In this document: positions 25,248 through 36,040 of the stretch, piece after piece
Layout of the letters: the number at the start of each line of letters is the position of its first letter
Numbering within the stretch: the first letter of the stretch is position 1
Source of the DNA: Brachypterus glaber
Lineage: Eukaryota > Arthropoda > Insecta > Coleoptera > Kateretidae
Assembly (NCBI GenBank): GCA_958510825.1
Contig: OY294047.1
Coordinates: 50,079,365-50,143,364, forward strand
Reading direction: 5' to 3'
Length of the DNA stretch: 64,000 nucleotides
The notes under the pieces: generated by a model
What the model saw: only the letters and a program-made list of their open reading frames with translations
Told to the model about the DNA's origin: nothing
The model's database searches: none
Position numbers and translations under genes: made by a program

Positions 25248-25753
25248 GAGCGGCACGAACGAACATAGCTAATGTGAATCTGTAGAATAATATAATTCTA
25301 CTAAAATTTAGATGGCGCCAGTAATTTCTTTAATAAAAATAATATAGTTACACTTTTCGCCCGGCCAAGTAAATATTGTATTTGTTCAACAAAGAACAAA
25401 TACAGAATTGGTTTGGTTGCATGGAAGTGGGAGTGTATGTATGTCTTCTATCCTTTTTGGATATAACTTTTGTCCCTGTCTAATCTAATCGCCATTGGTA
25501 TAGGATTTTGACTTATATTTTATAACCTAAAATTTTAACACACGATTTAATCTTTGAATGGGCATTACGTGACAAATATTCCGATACTTCAGAGGAAGAA
25601 GATATTGACAATGCGTGTCTTTATTGCGATGATTTTTTTTTAAATAATGTCGACTGAAGGCTGGATAAAACCTGGGCCTTACAGTAAATGGTCATATGAG
25701 GCCTATAGTGGCTTTGATGAAACTGATGACATTTTTATAAGTGACCCCCTTTA

Positions 25754-26181
25754 AATAGTTATTTATGGTACTAGTGGGTAAAGTAAGATATAATATCGGT
25801 TTACCCATGAGTGCCATGGAACATGGAACACAAAAGTAGGATAAGAATAATATTTATCCAATACATACAGATAATAAGACAATTACCAGCTTTATTTTAA
25901 ATAGATAAACTCAATAATAACCCCCGCGTGGCTTTTACTTTATTGAGTGGATAATTATTTATTTTACCCACTCACCTGTCGCTTGTCAAATTATTTTCTT
26001 GTAAATGTCATTAAAATTTTTAATAAAAATATGAATTCCTAAGCTACTTATTGGATAAAACCTTGTATGGCACTCATGGATAAACCGATATTGCCCTCTC
26101 GAAAATTAACCTGCTTGGCTGACGCCTAATTTTCTCATGGGCAATATCTTACTTTACCCACTAGTACCATAAATAACTATT
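25754..26181 (-). mobile_element. Two-ended AGTTATTTATGG element, perfect 37-bp ends
   Basis: Left (25754-25790) and right (26145-26181) ends are perfect 37-bp inverted repeats beginning AATAGTTATTTATGGTACTA. The interior from the right end matches the one-ended copies at 5365 and 46037. The left ~60 bp is an extra inverted piece of the same start. It is the only copy here with both termini. Confidence 0.82.
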
Positions 26182-26697
26182 AACTACTGGTAATGGTAGT
26201 ACACACTAAAGTCATTTAGTAATATGTTAAAATTAAATGAAAGTTTGCTTCGGTAAAACTGTATACATACATAGTTTTGTGAAATGTTACTTTTATATAT
26301 TTTTTAATTTTTTTTATGAACCATAATGCAGAGCATTGTTTAATCAGAAATAGTTTATTCCAATTTTTGTTAATTAAAATTAGTTTAATATTTACCTAAT
26401 ACTAATTTCGATATTAAACTATGCAACTGGTAATGACCGATAATATTGGGTTAATTACGTCAAATAAACAATTTTACGCTCATTATTACATGCAATATGG
26501 GCTCTATGTATAATAAATGTTTGCATAAATTTCAATAAATTTAATAACTGAGTTATAATTTTGGTTTACGAACTGTTTAATAGTTAATTATAAAATAATA
26601 TTAAGAATATTTCGGAATATTTGCATGTTATTGCATAGAAATTCATACATAGCTTTATTAAACTTCTTAGCTTTATATGCAAAAAAATGGTAATTAT

Positions 26698-26771
26698 ACC
26701 AAGGTAGAGAAGACATTTTTTATAGCTAAGTGTATTATATCCCGAGTGACATAGTCTTCTCTACCGTGGTT
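26698..26771. mobile_element. Short MITE or palindrome, ~74 bp
   Basis: ACCAAGGTAGAGAAGAC is reverse-complemented as GTCTTCTCTACCGTGGT with one mismatch. The spacer of about 40 bp has no further structure. Confidence 0.65.
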
Positions 26772-26870
26772 TATAATAGGTTGCCATGATCAAAAATATT
26801 TGTGCAAATAAATATCTACTTACAACTGTCATTTTAAAATTTAGTTTTACATTTTTTTACATTTTGTTTA

Positions 26871-27003
26871 ACCTCATACTATTCTACTTAAGAGAACCAC
26901 CGGCTTTAATTGACTTTCGAACCAATTTATAGGGAGTATCAGCTTCACTTAAGCCTTTGCCAAATTTCAATTATTAATTAACTGAAAAAGGCAAATCGGC
27001 GCT
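26871..27003 (-). mobile_element. SINE fragment, head missing
   Basis: It carries the shared SINE body in minus orientation (AACCTCATACTATTCTACTT, GAGAACCACCGGCTTTAATT, CTGAAAAAGGCAAATCGGCG) but lacks the GTCCTGGACTT segment and is cut at the start of the tRNA-like head. Confidence 0.8.
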
Positions 27004-27335
27004 GCACAGTAGGCTTTAGCGGTCAAAATTCAATATTGTTGACGGTTTTAAATGAAATTTGGGTAATTTCTTTAGTTTTATAATAAGCGTATTTTGGCTT
27101 AGTATAACCTTTTCAGGACTTTCGGTTGTCCCGGAAGTGGTAAGAATTTTAGTCAATTTTAAGGTTATATTCTTTTATAAGGTAAAATTTCTTAAAACTA
27201 ATCAAAAATAATATGTTGCACCTAAAAAAAATTTAATATAGGCAATAATAAAAAATTTGAAATTTTTTTTTCTTTTTGGCTAATTTGGCAGTAATGTTAA
27301 ATTTTTATACAGGTGCGCGTAGGTGTTGACGAATT

Positions 27336-27412
27336 TCGCCGGTGAGAATCGAACTATTTTGGGTAGTAAACTCGTCAAGTACGACGCGGTAGTCCACTAC
27401 ACCAATTCTCCC
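27336..27412 (-). repeat. tRNA-like Pol III head, likely SINE-derived
   Basis: Minus strand reads GGGAGAATTGGTGTAGTGGA (A-box-like) and, about 40 nt on, AGTTCGATTCTCACCGGCG (B-box-like). The T arm lacks a proper 5' strand and no acceptor stem closes, so it is not a functional tRNA gene. Confidence 0.6.
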
Positions 27413-27419
27413 TAGGATT

Positions 27420-29570
27420 TTTAACACAATATCTAGCTAATTATTGATTCTAATAATGACTATTAATATTTAAGAATCCGAAGAGATATGCAATGCTTCG
27501 CATTCATCTTTTTAGTGGGTAATATATTGCGTTTCCTCTATTTTATATTTCTCGGTCGGTACATTTAAAAGTAAGGAAATATGTTAACCTATTTCAAAAT
27601 TGAATGAACTTTGAAAATATCGCAAATAAGAAAATTGAGCTTGTGGCCTTATTTCGGTGACACCTGGTATATTAAAATATTATTAGGTACATACTATAGT
27701 CTCTAGTTTGCAGAGATACTTAATAACAATATCCTAGTTAATGAAATCATCCGTATATACCTAGTTGGTTATAAATTTTATAGTGATGTATCTCGGTGAT
27801 AATCTTAGATGTCTTGCCCTGGGGATCTACACACTATGATTATAAATATTACTTATTACTGGTCTTGTTATGTAGCTAAAACTTCGCTGTTAAACCAGAG
27901 GTATAAAATACCAACAGTTAAATGAAAACATACAAAAAAAAAATAAAATATCAAGAAAATTGCATTTTGATGAAATTTTTTTCCCAAAATAACTGTAATA
28001 ACTAATAATAAAAGCCCACAAAAAAAATGATGAACGAGATATGTTATATTTTTTATGTATTTTGGGTTGCTAAATCCAAATGTGGTGTTACCCATTCACC
28101 TTTTGATTTTTATAAACGATTGACCAAAAACACGCAAAATCTACATAATAAAGTCCCTTTACTTCTCTACATAAAAGATATTATAGGTACTTCCTTTTTG
28201 TAACTTACTTTCAGAGGGATTTATTTACAAAAAAAAAAAAAAAAAAAACAAGAAAGACGATTAGGTAATTTTGGATCTATATTCGGATTCAGCAGCCCGA
28301 AATACATAGCCAGCGCGCTGCAGCGGCTCAAAGAGCAGTGACTTTTACGTGTAGTGTAGTGTATATGTTAAGAATTTCCTCAAAATTCTTAAAATTTCGA
28401 TTTTTATAGAAAGGTTATATTTAGTTTTAAAGGTGAGTTTTGGGCCAAATGAGAATAATATATTTTTGCTTAAAAAAAGTGCAAAATGATGAAAAGAAAT
28501 GATGAAAACCTGTTTAATAAGTTTCTTTGTTAATTTTGATGAAAATAATTATTCGTTAACAAATTTTGGGTTATCATAAACGTTACAACAATGTTAAATG
28601 CCTCTATCTTATCTTAAGAAAAGTGACGTTTTTTGTTTACCTGAACATCAACACTTAGAATGTATAATAAAAACACTGTACAATATTAAATGTACACTAC
28701 AGCTTAAAACTTAAAACATTTTCATGGAGTTAAAGATATTTAACACGTTGAAAGCCACATTAAATTACTAGTCTGGAGTCACACTTTCCTATAGGACTGC
28801 AGGCTTTATGTTACTATTCTTAACGTTGGAGCTGCTCGATTGCTTTACAATATTATTAGTATAAATATATACATCAAAAACAACTCGATAATCTTACTGA
28901 AAAACTAGTCTGAGATGTCCAATACACATTTCGTAATACACAATGTGTATTTTACACCACGTTAAATCCGTAAAAATTAACAACAAAACAACAGAATATT
29001 TTAATTTTAGAGTCAAGCACAGTCAACACATCATAATGCACAGTCCTTGGTCCCAGAGAAGAGATTATTTTTATTTTGACATGACACGACACTTGACACA
29101 AACCATCGTTAGGTGCAATGTTGCCAAATCGTGCATTACATAATATGTAATGTAATTTTGACATATTATGTCAAAATTCGTAAATAAAATAATTAATTAA
29201 AGTATGTTCTGGGATAAAAAAAGGGCTGAAATTTTGGCTAAGTATTTATTGTTTATGTATCAGCATGTAAAAAGTCTTATCGTTTGAGGATTGTGGGACA
29301 AGTGTGTCAATTGATTAAGATCAAATACTTAAAATAAAGGTAGCGGATATATTTTTAGCCACACACTCCAGTCTTACAGTGGGGTAAAACTTTTGAGATT
29401 TTCAGAGACTTTAAGGCAGTTTTTTCCGTTTTCACAAAAAAAAAAACTAAAGGCGAATGTGTAATTATAATATCATATTTGAATTCAGCAGCCTAAAATA
29501 CATAGAAATGTCATAGCCTCATATCTCGTACATTACAGTTTTTTTGGCCTTGATTTTTTTAATTTTTTTA
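27420..29570. other. Non-coding with two weak CACAG-family remnants
   Basis: At 28229-28310 and 29437-29510 an A-run is followed by CGGATTCAGCAGCCCGAAAT / GAATTCAGCAGCCTAAAAT and ACATA, blocks shared with the subterminal regions of 12672-13956 and 58747-59708. Overlapping frames on both strands at about 28943-29164 look like chance. No other feature is seen. Confidence 0.45.
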
Positions 29571-29577
29571 ATGCATA

Positions 29578-30284
29578 CAGGGTGATCCATAACTGGCATG
29601 CCAAAATTTAAGAGGTGATTCTAGATCCAAAAATATAAAAAAAGTTCCTATAAAGGTTGGTCCGGAAATGAGCCCTAAGGGATCTAGGGCCCTTTAAAAT
29701 TGTAATAAAAATAAGGTTTTTAATTAATAACTCGGGTACCGTTTAAGCTAGAGTGGCGAGCTTTTGCATGTATACTAGTATTAATAAGGGCAATAAGTTT
29801 ATGTTAATTTATTTTTTTAATTTATCCAGAGGCGTGCCCAGACGGACAAAATATATGAGGCTTAAAACATTTTTGCCCCAAACTTTTCTATGTGTATGTT
29901 TTTTGGATTTGTTGTAAAAAATATAGATTTCTAGAGTAAAAATACATATAAAATATCATATAGTGTAACACTGTAGGAGCAACCGTTATCAAAAAAAAAT
30001 GCAATTAAGAGGAAGTAACATTTTGTGCCACCAAAAACGTTACTTTTTAAAAGGCTATTACTCCTTTAATATTAAATTTAGGTGTTTTGGTGTATAATAC
30101 TTTTTTGCTCAGTTTTAAATGAAGAATCACCCTGCAGCATTAAAATTCTTCCAAAAGTCATCTTCGAAGGGCCGTAGCTCCCTTAGGGCTCATTTCCGGA
30201 CCAACCTTTATAGAAACTTTTTTTCATATTTTTGGATGTAGAATCACCTCTTAAATTTCGGTACGCGAGTTCTGGAACAGGCTG
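29578..30284. mobile_element. 707-bp TA-flanked TACAGGGTG-family element
   Basis: The left end CAGGGTGATCCATAACTGGC and right end (complement) CAGCCTGTTCCAGAACTCGC are flanked by TA (29576-29577, 30285-30286). Subterminal arms pair: AGGTGATTCTAGATCCAAAA, AAAGTTCCTATAAAGGTTGG, GAAATGAGCCCTAAGGGA with their complements at 30150-30265. The right terminus equals that of 19879-21413. No transposase. Confidence 0.8.
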
Positions 30285-30715
30285 TATGTTATAAATTAAA
30301 TTTAGTTATTAAAAAGCATGTTTTAGTCTTGTTATCTGAATTGGATTGTAAACTGTACCTAATTTACAATAGCTTAAAGCTAGTTGTATAAATATATAAA
30401 TTTATCCCATATATGATAACGATTATTACGAGCTAAACTGTGAAAACCACCTGTTTTTAACAATCCCATAAACTTTAAAGCAGAAAGTTGACTAAAAACT
30501 ATCTTTCTCAGTTTGCTTTATTTTGATTTGAGTTACTAGGGCTATCCATCAACTTTTCACAGTCTAAACACTTTATTCAGGGACTATACTGGATATTCAA
30601 TAAAACCTGCAGTGACTCAGTTGCGAATGTGTGGTAAAAGGCGAAGATCATACCAGTTCGGGTGCGACTCGCGCAATTTCGTCGAAGCTTTGCAAAGGTA
30701 TGAGTCCAGTATATA

Positions 30716-31860
30716 CACGGTGTATTTGAAATAGCGTAGGAAATTTTAACAGGTGATTCTACATGATAAAATATGACAAAAAGTTCCTATAAACATATGT
30801 CTAAAAATACGTCATAAGGGAGCAACGCCCCTTTGAAAGTGACTAAAAAAATCGGTTTTTATTTAATAACTCGGGAACCCTTTGAGATATATCAACGAGG
30901 TTTTGCACGTCAACTAATCCTACCAAGGCCCGTTTTTATGTGTTATTTTCATGTACTTATTTCAACCAGGGGTGTGCGAAACGGGGGGGGGGGCTATCAG
31001 TTTTCTGTCCCAAACTTTTTTCTGTGTAACTTTTTTGCAATTTTATTTTTGAAATATGATTCCTCAGGTCAAAATACATAAAAAAGGTACTCTTGTTGTA
31101 ATACTTTAGGATTAACCGTTTTCGAGAAAAATTCATTTGAAGGTGAAATTCCACGGTTCGAGGACGAAAAATTAAATACTAAAATGTTGAAAACCAAAAT
31201 TTTAATGATGCAGGGCGAATGTACATTATAACTAAGAAAAAAACCTCATATACAGGTACTTCAAAAATCAATCCTAATGGAGCTATGGTCTCCTAAATAT
31301 GCACCATTTTTAAAGGGCTTTGGTAGAGCTTCAAAAGCGTTTTTTCGACCTACATGTATGGAAACTTTTTTTCTTAGTTTTTGATGTAGAATAACTTTGC
31401 ATCATTAAAATTTTGGTTTTATTTTTTCGTCCTCGAACCGTGAAATTTCACCTTTAAATGAACTTTTCTCGAAAACGGTTAATCCTACAGTATTACAACA
31501 AGAGTACCTTTTTTATGTATTTTGACCTAAGGAATCATATTTCAAAATAAAATTGCAAAAAAGTTTGGGACAAAAAACTGATAAGGCCCCCCCGTTTCGC
31601 ACACCCCTGGTTTAAATAAGTACGTGAAAATGACATACAAAGATGGGCCTTATTAGGATTAATTCACGTGCAAAACCTCGTTAACATATCTCAAAGGGTT
31701 CCTGAGTTATTAAATAAAAACCGATTTTTTTAGCCAATTTCAAAGGGGCGTATCTCCCTTATGACGCATTTTTAGACATATGTTTATAGGAACTTTTTGT
31801 CATATTTTATCATGTAGAATCACCTGTTAAAATTTCCTACCCTATTTCAAATAGACCCTG
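30716..31860. mobile_element. 1.15-kb foldback element, ~480-bp arms
   Basis: Ends CACGGTGTATTTGAAATAG and (complement) CAGGGTCTATTTGAAATAG are flanked by TA. Arms pair over about 480 bp each, including AAACATATGTCTAAAAATAC, TTTAATAACTCGGGAACCCT, GTGTGCGAAACGGGGGGG and AACCGTTTTCGAGAAAA. The spacer is about 190 bp. Open frames on both strands are mirror images of one arm and not genes. It is related to 57645-58192. Confidence 0.88.
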
Positions 31861-32175
31861 TATAAAACTATCTACAAGAGATTGTATGAGTGAATACCAA
31901 AAAAGATAGATTAATAAATGTATTTTTTTTAATGTTTATTAATGGATACCTTTCTATAAATAAAAGTTTAAATAAGGCCTAAAATCAAAAGAGTTGCAAA
32001 GCATTTTATATTTATAATAATAATAACAAGATTGTTCACATTACTGTTTATGTTTTGTGCAAGGTTAATTAATTAATGACATGTAATATTTTAGATTTTA
32101 AGCTTTCACGGCCATTAAGATATAAAGAACTTTCACTTTCGGGTTTAGACAAATTCACTTGTTCATAGGGCTTTC

Positions 32176-32826
32176 ATGATTTCAGACAAGAATTCCCTAG
32201 ACACAGAACTCCTTAAACTAACCAAAGCCTTGACCATGAACGGTTATACCAAAAAAGACATTAATAAGACCATATACAAATACAGAAATCCCAGACCCAA
32301 ACAACAGGACAATAGTGACAATGACAGACAGACACAAGTTATACTTCCCTATGTAAGCGGTATCACGGATAAAATAGGTAAACTTTTGAAGAAGTCAAAT
32401 ATTAAGCCTATATTTCGGTCCAACCAAAAATTAGGTCAATGTTTGACTTCAACAAAAAACAAAATACCCCTGAGTTCAGAAGGCGTATATAAAATACCTT
32501 GCTCCTGTGGTACGGTTTACATAGGTGAAACTAAGAGAAAAATTTCTACAAGACTTCAAGAGCATGAGCGCAATATAAGAAAGAAACAAATTTCCTTATC
32601 GGCAGTAGCCGAACATGTACATGAAACAGGTCATAAAATCAATTTGTCTGAAACAAAACAAATATTAACAGAAAACAGAAAAATGCCAAGGAAGATACGG
32701 GAATCGATAGAAATCATCAAGCATCCTAACAATATCAATCGGGACACTGGTTACCACTTACCTGCAATATGGAAGTCGTTGATAGGAAAAACCTCATCAC
32801 GGGTGAATAACCACAACTCGTCATAA
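32176..32826 (+). CDS. Penelope-like element protein, GIY-YIG endonuclease C-terminus
   Basis: The uninterrupted 216-residue frame holds an EGVYKIPCSCGTVYIGETKR block (residues 102-121): GVY and YIG motifs with the CxC pair (Cys109, Cys111) typical of Penelope-type GIY-YIG domains. Arg127 and His130 in RLQEHERN and Glu176 in KIRESIEI fit the catalytic positions; AEHVHETGH (145-153) is the usual histidine-rich follow-on. In intact elements this domain follows a reverse transcriptase and nicks target DNA. Here the RT is missing, so the copy is dead for autonomous movement although its frame is open, suggesting a recent insertion. The first Met is an internal codon of the original protein. Confidence 0.92.
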   Translation: MISDKNSLDTELLKLTKALTMNGYTKKDINKTIYKYRNPRPKQQDNSDNDRQTQVILPYVSGITDKIGKLLKKSNIKPIFRSNQKLGQCLTSTKNKIPLSSEGVYKIPCSCGTVYIGETKRKISTRLQEHERNIRKKQISLSAVAEHVHETGHKINLSETKQILTENRKMPRKIRESIEIIKHPNNINRDTGYHLPAIWKSLIGKTSSRVNNHNSS

Positions 32827-32867
32827 ATAGTGACACAAGTTGATTCGAAACTTAGTTTCAGATTAAT

Positions 32868-32906
32868 CCCTGAAGATGTCTCTAGTAGTAAGAGACGAAA
32901 CGTCGG
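32868..32906 (+). ncRNA. Hammerhead-like ribozyme motif at the Penelope 3' end
   Basis: CTGAAGA (32870-32876), an unpaired T, hairpin GTCTC / GAGAC with a 9-nt loop, then GAAAC (32897-32901) and GTCGG. CC before and GG after could form a short stem I. This matches the conserved hammerhead core (CUGANGA, stem II, GAAA), with one extra base between core and stem. Hammerheads are documented in Penelope-like elements. Confidence 0.6.
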
Positions 32907-32937
32907 AAAGTGAAAGTTCTTTATGACATGTAATATT

Positions 32938-33303
32938 ATTTAATAAATTTGTGTTTTGTTGTCCAGATTTAATTTATTCATAAATATTTTGGATAAATGT
33001 CAAATATGACATCGTTGCTCTAACAACCTAAAACAAAATGTAAATGAGATATTTCGCATCAACCGAAATAAAAAGCTATGACCAAAAATTGAAGTAACCA
33101 AAAAATTGACTGAGGGCTCATTTTAAAGGTTGGAGTGTGTCTACTTTCAAAAGCTTTATGTGCCTTTGCAAAATTCAACATGGCGCCTCCAATGTGGCGG
33201 CTGAAAAATTTTTCAGAAAAATGTACAAAATCGCACACATCCTTTAAAATATCAGCCCCCAATTTAACATAGGAATTTCTCATTATTTGACTGGACTAAA
33301 TAG
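32938..33303. other. Non-coding; part of a diverged dispersed repeat
   Basis: The minus-strand frame at 33059-33283 has no domain. AACATGGCG and TTTAACATAGGA blocks have loose relatives around 47610-47885 (AACATGGCCG, TTTAACATAGGACT), so this is probably repeat-derived. Confidence 0.4.
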
Positions 33304-33311
33304 TAAATAAC

Positions 33312-33909
33312 CAGTACCCGGCGTATTTCCAGTTATAGTCCAGTCTTCAAGTTAATAAAAGAGGCTTTACCTGGAAATAATTCAGGGAGTTTAGATTTTT
33401 GGTTTATTGGGTACGGTTTAAGTCCGCAAATAAACAATTTTGCGACATTGAACTCGATTTGGAACTGTCAATTTTTTTTTATTTTTCACAAAAAACGGAC
33501 TTTTTAAAATATCTTAAGATCGGTGCATCCTAGGACAAAAAACGTTTAATAGAAAATAAAGAGGATCAAATCTCCAACATTTTTTGTGTCGTGTATTTTT
33601 TTGTACGACTTATAGCTAATTCACTGCACCGCCTTAAACGTTACACTGTAGGGTTTTAGATTTTTCTTTATAACTTGGTTAGAAAGGTTTTTTTTTATAC
33701 CTAATATTCAATCGAAAATCGGTTTACTCAAGATAATGGCGCTTTTTGACAGTTCCAAATCGCGTTCGACGTCGCAAAATTGTTTTTTTATTTGCGGCCA
33801 TTAACCCTACCCAATAAACCGAAAATCAAAACTCCCTGAATTATTTCCAGGTAAAGCCTCTTTTATTGACCTGAAGACTGGACTACAACTGGAAATATGC
33901 CGGTTACTG
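33312..33909. mobile_element. 598-bp hAT-like MITE with perfect 8-bp duplication
   Basis: TAAATAAC is duplicated exactly on both sides (33304-33311, 33910-33917). The ends are CAGTACCCGGCGTATTTCCA and (complement) CAGTAACCGGCATATTTCCA, with arms pairing for about 190 bp through AAAGAGGCTTTACCTGG and TTCAGGGAGTTT. CAG termini with an 8-bp duplication indicate hAT. No transposase remains. Confidence 0.93.
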
Positions 33910-34097
33910 TAAATAACTTACATTTATGAAAGTTTGATTAGACATTTCCGAAAAATTGCCAATTGACAGTGCCAACGGCTTATGACATCTCATTATAATA
34001 AATCTAACACAGCTGTGAGTCTTTTTATCACATTTTTGCCAATTTATTTCAGAATATATTAAATCACCGATACGAATACTCTAAAAAGTTTATTAGT

Positions 34098-34990
34098 TAT
34101 CCAGAAATAAGTTCGAGAAATTTAAGAAGTGATTCTACGTTAAAAAATATGGAAAAAGTTCCTATAAAGGTTAGTCCGGAGCATAGACAAAGAACATAGA
34201 TGAGCTGTCATCTCAAGGTTATATACAAATTTACGAGTCCTCCATTTTGATCGGAAATCAGATCAGTCAGAAATCAGCCGGGAAATTTAAATTAGTGGGT
34301 AAAATGTAAATAAATAAACGACATAACCTTACTTTTTAATGTTTTCTTATGTTATACTAAAAAAATCAAACTTACCTAAAAAATATGATACTGGTGTCTG
34401 CAGGTAGTAGACTATTATATAGTCTTTAATAAAATTAAATGTTCACCCTTCTAGCACAAAACACCAAACGCGTAGAAAAAATAACAGAAAAACCTCGAAA
34501 ACAAACTCAAAACATACATAAATTAGGTTATGTTAACCTGTTGCACGAATATGTTAGAGGTGTGTGCGAAGAATTATAGTTTTATAATTAAATTACTGGT
34601 AAAAATAAATAAATATCTGTGTAGTATAACATATTGATTTAGTTTTTACATATATAACAAACTGTTGCAACAAAACAACGACAAAAAGCAACTTTTACTG
34701 ACTACTGAAGTGAAATGAAAAGACACATCTCTAACAAAGAAAATATTCCTATCTAACGCAACACAGTGTTACCAACATAATATATATATATATATATATA
34801 TTTTTTTACTTTATGTTGGACAATTGGAATCAAAATGGAGGACGCATTTAGTCGGGTCGCAGAAGTATGCGCAGACGGTCAAAAATCAATCTATTTGTTT
34901 ATTTTGTCTATGGTCCGGAGTGAGCCCTAAGGGAGCTACGGCTCTTTAAAACTATAAATAAATATAAAAATAATATTTTTAATTAATAAC
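34098..34990 (+). mobile_element. TACAGGGTG-family remnant split by a hAT-like insertion
   Basis: The left piece (GAAATTTAAGAAGTGATTCT to AAAGGTTAGTCCGGAG) and right piece (GTCCGGAGTGAGCCCTAAGG, GAGCTACGGCTCTT) join to the family order seen uninterrupted at 29640-29690. The left terminus is degraded. Confidence 0.75.
34183..34912. mobile_element. 730-bp hAT-like element nested in a TACAGGGTG element
   Basis: GTCCGGAG is duplicated exactly at 34175-34182 and 34913-34920. The ends are CATAGACAAAGAACATAGAT and (complement) CATAGACAAAATAAACAAAT. Uninterrupted relatives show a single copy of the target sequence. A TA microsatellite lies at about 34782-34801. TCCTCCATTTTGAT near the left pairs with ATCAAAATGGAGGA near the right. 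Non-autonomous. Confidence 0.93.
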
Positions 34991-35144
34991 TCTTGTTAAG
35001 TATTTACTTGAGTAAATGTCATTGATCGAGTCTACTTGATTTTTATGAAAATTTCAAGAAATATAATTTCTGTTCATAATTTATTTTATTATTTGAATAA
35101 AAATAGTTAAATAGTGCTAGTAGTGTACCTAGAAGGTATCTTAC

Positions 35145-35246
35145 CTCAAGTCTAATATCGTTTGCAACATAATATGTTATTATCATTGAGGCTGATTGAG
35201 CCCCTATGAAAAAACATAATGAAATGGTATCCATTAATGAATTTTC
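35145..35246 (-). CDS. Odorant receptor exon 3 (TM6 region)
   Basis: Flanked on the minus strand by acceptor AAATTTAG (ends 35247) and donor GTAAGATA (from 35144). The 34 codons read ENSLMDTISLCFFIGAQSAS then MIITYYVANDIRLE, which has the form of insect odorant-receptor TM6: a hydrophobic segment ending in (Y)xANxIxxE. It enters and leaves in phase 0, matching the phase 0 end of exon 2. The last exon, expected to hold about 60-70 residues with TM7, was not recognised further left. Confidence 0.82.
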
Positions 35247-35267
35247 CTAAATTTAAAAAAATATATA

Positions 35268-36040
35268 CAGGGTGAGTTTCAATTCATGTACACCCTCTAA
35301 AATGGGATTGTTTTCAGCCTGACCAAAGCAATTTTTTTGTAGCTTATATTTCTTAACAAGGGCTACAAAATGGGGTAAAAAATTATTTTTTTGCACTTCC
35401 GGTTTCGCCGGAAACTAAGTTAATTTATTTTTTTTAATGACACCCCCTTAGGGGTAGTATATGTTTTTGCATTTTTGGATCCAGAAAATTTAAAACTTTT
35501 TATTTTTTAAGGTTCGTTTTTTTAAATTTTTTATTAACATGCAAGATTTATTTTTTTATAAATAAAATCTAATTTGTTTGCTAAATATGAAAAAAATACA
35601 AATTTTAAGTAAAAACCAAAATTTAGTATTTTTTTTTGTACTTTAAAGACTTCAAAACGGTTTTTCCTTCAGAACTCAATTTTTTCAAATGACAACCCCC
35701 TTGCATGCATCTGACTTTTTAGTGCGCTTTTGTATAGGCTACAAAATGGCGTATTTTTTTCTTTTTCACTTCCACTTTTGCCGGATTAGGCTATTTTTTA
35801 ATAAATAAAAAATTAATTATCATAATTGATTTTTTAGATGTAAAATTGTTTTCTGATTTTAAAAATGCAAAAATATACAGGGGTTGCCATTTAAAACAAA
35901 ATAAAATTGACTTAGTTTCCGTCGAAATCGGAAGTGCAAAAAAAAATGTGTAGCCCTTGTTAAGAAATATAAGCTACAAAAAATTTGCTTTGATCGGGCT
36001 GAAAACAATCCCATTTTAGGGGGTGTACATGGATTGAAAA
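35268..36040. mobile_element. TACAGGGTG-type foldback filling an odorant-receptor intron
   Basis: The left end CAGGGTGAGTTTCAATTCAT is preceded by TA. The right side (about 35880-36040) is the inverse: GGGGGTGTACATGGATTGAA, with pairing through TGGGATTGTTTTCAGCC, TTAACAAGGGCTACA and GCACTTCCGGTTTCG. The right terminus is eroded. The element occupies most of the intron between exon 3 and exon 2, starting about 20 bp from the exon 3 acceptor. Confidence 0.8.

Larger units (their letters stand above)
32091..32922 (+). mobile_element. 5'-truncated Penelope-like retroelement
   Basis: The copy contains the GIY-YIG end of the Penelope open reading frame, then a hammerhead-like motif and a 3' end. 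It is flanked by a 15-bp direct repeat, ATGACATGTAATATT (32076-32090 and 32923-32937), consistent with a target duplication. About 19 bp at its 3' end (GAAAGTGAAAGTTCTTTA) recurs inverted at its 5' side (about 32121-32140), a junction structure known in Penelope-like elements. The reverse transcriptase domain is absent. Confidence 0.85.

Noticed and set aside
27336..27412. Possible functional tRNA gene
   Set aside because: B-box present but T-arm and acceptor stem do not pair.
28943..29164. Overlapping frames on both strands
   Set aside because: No domain; overlap on both strands suggests chance absence of stops.
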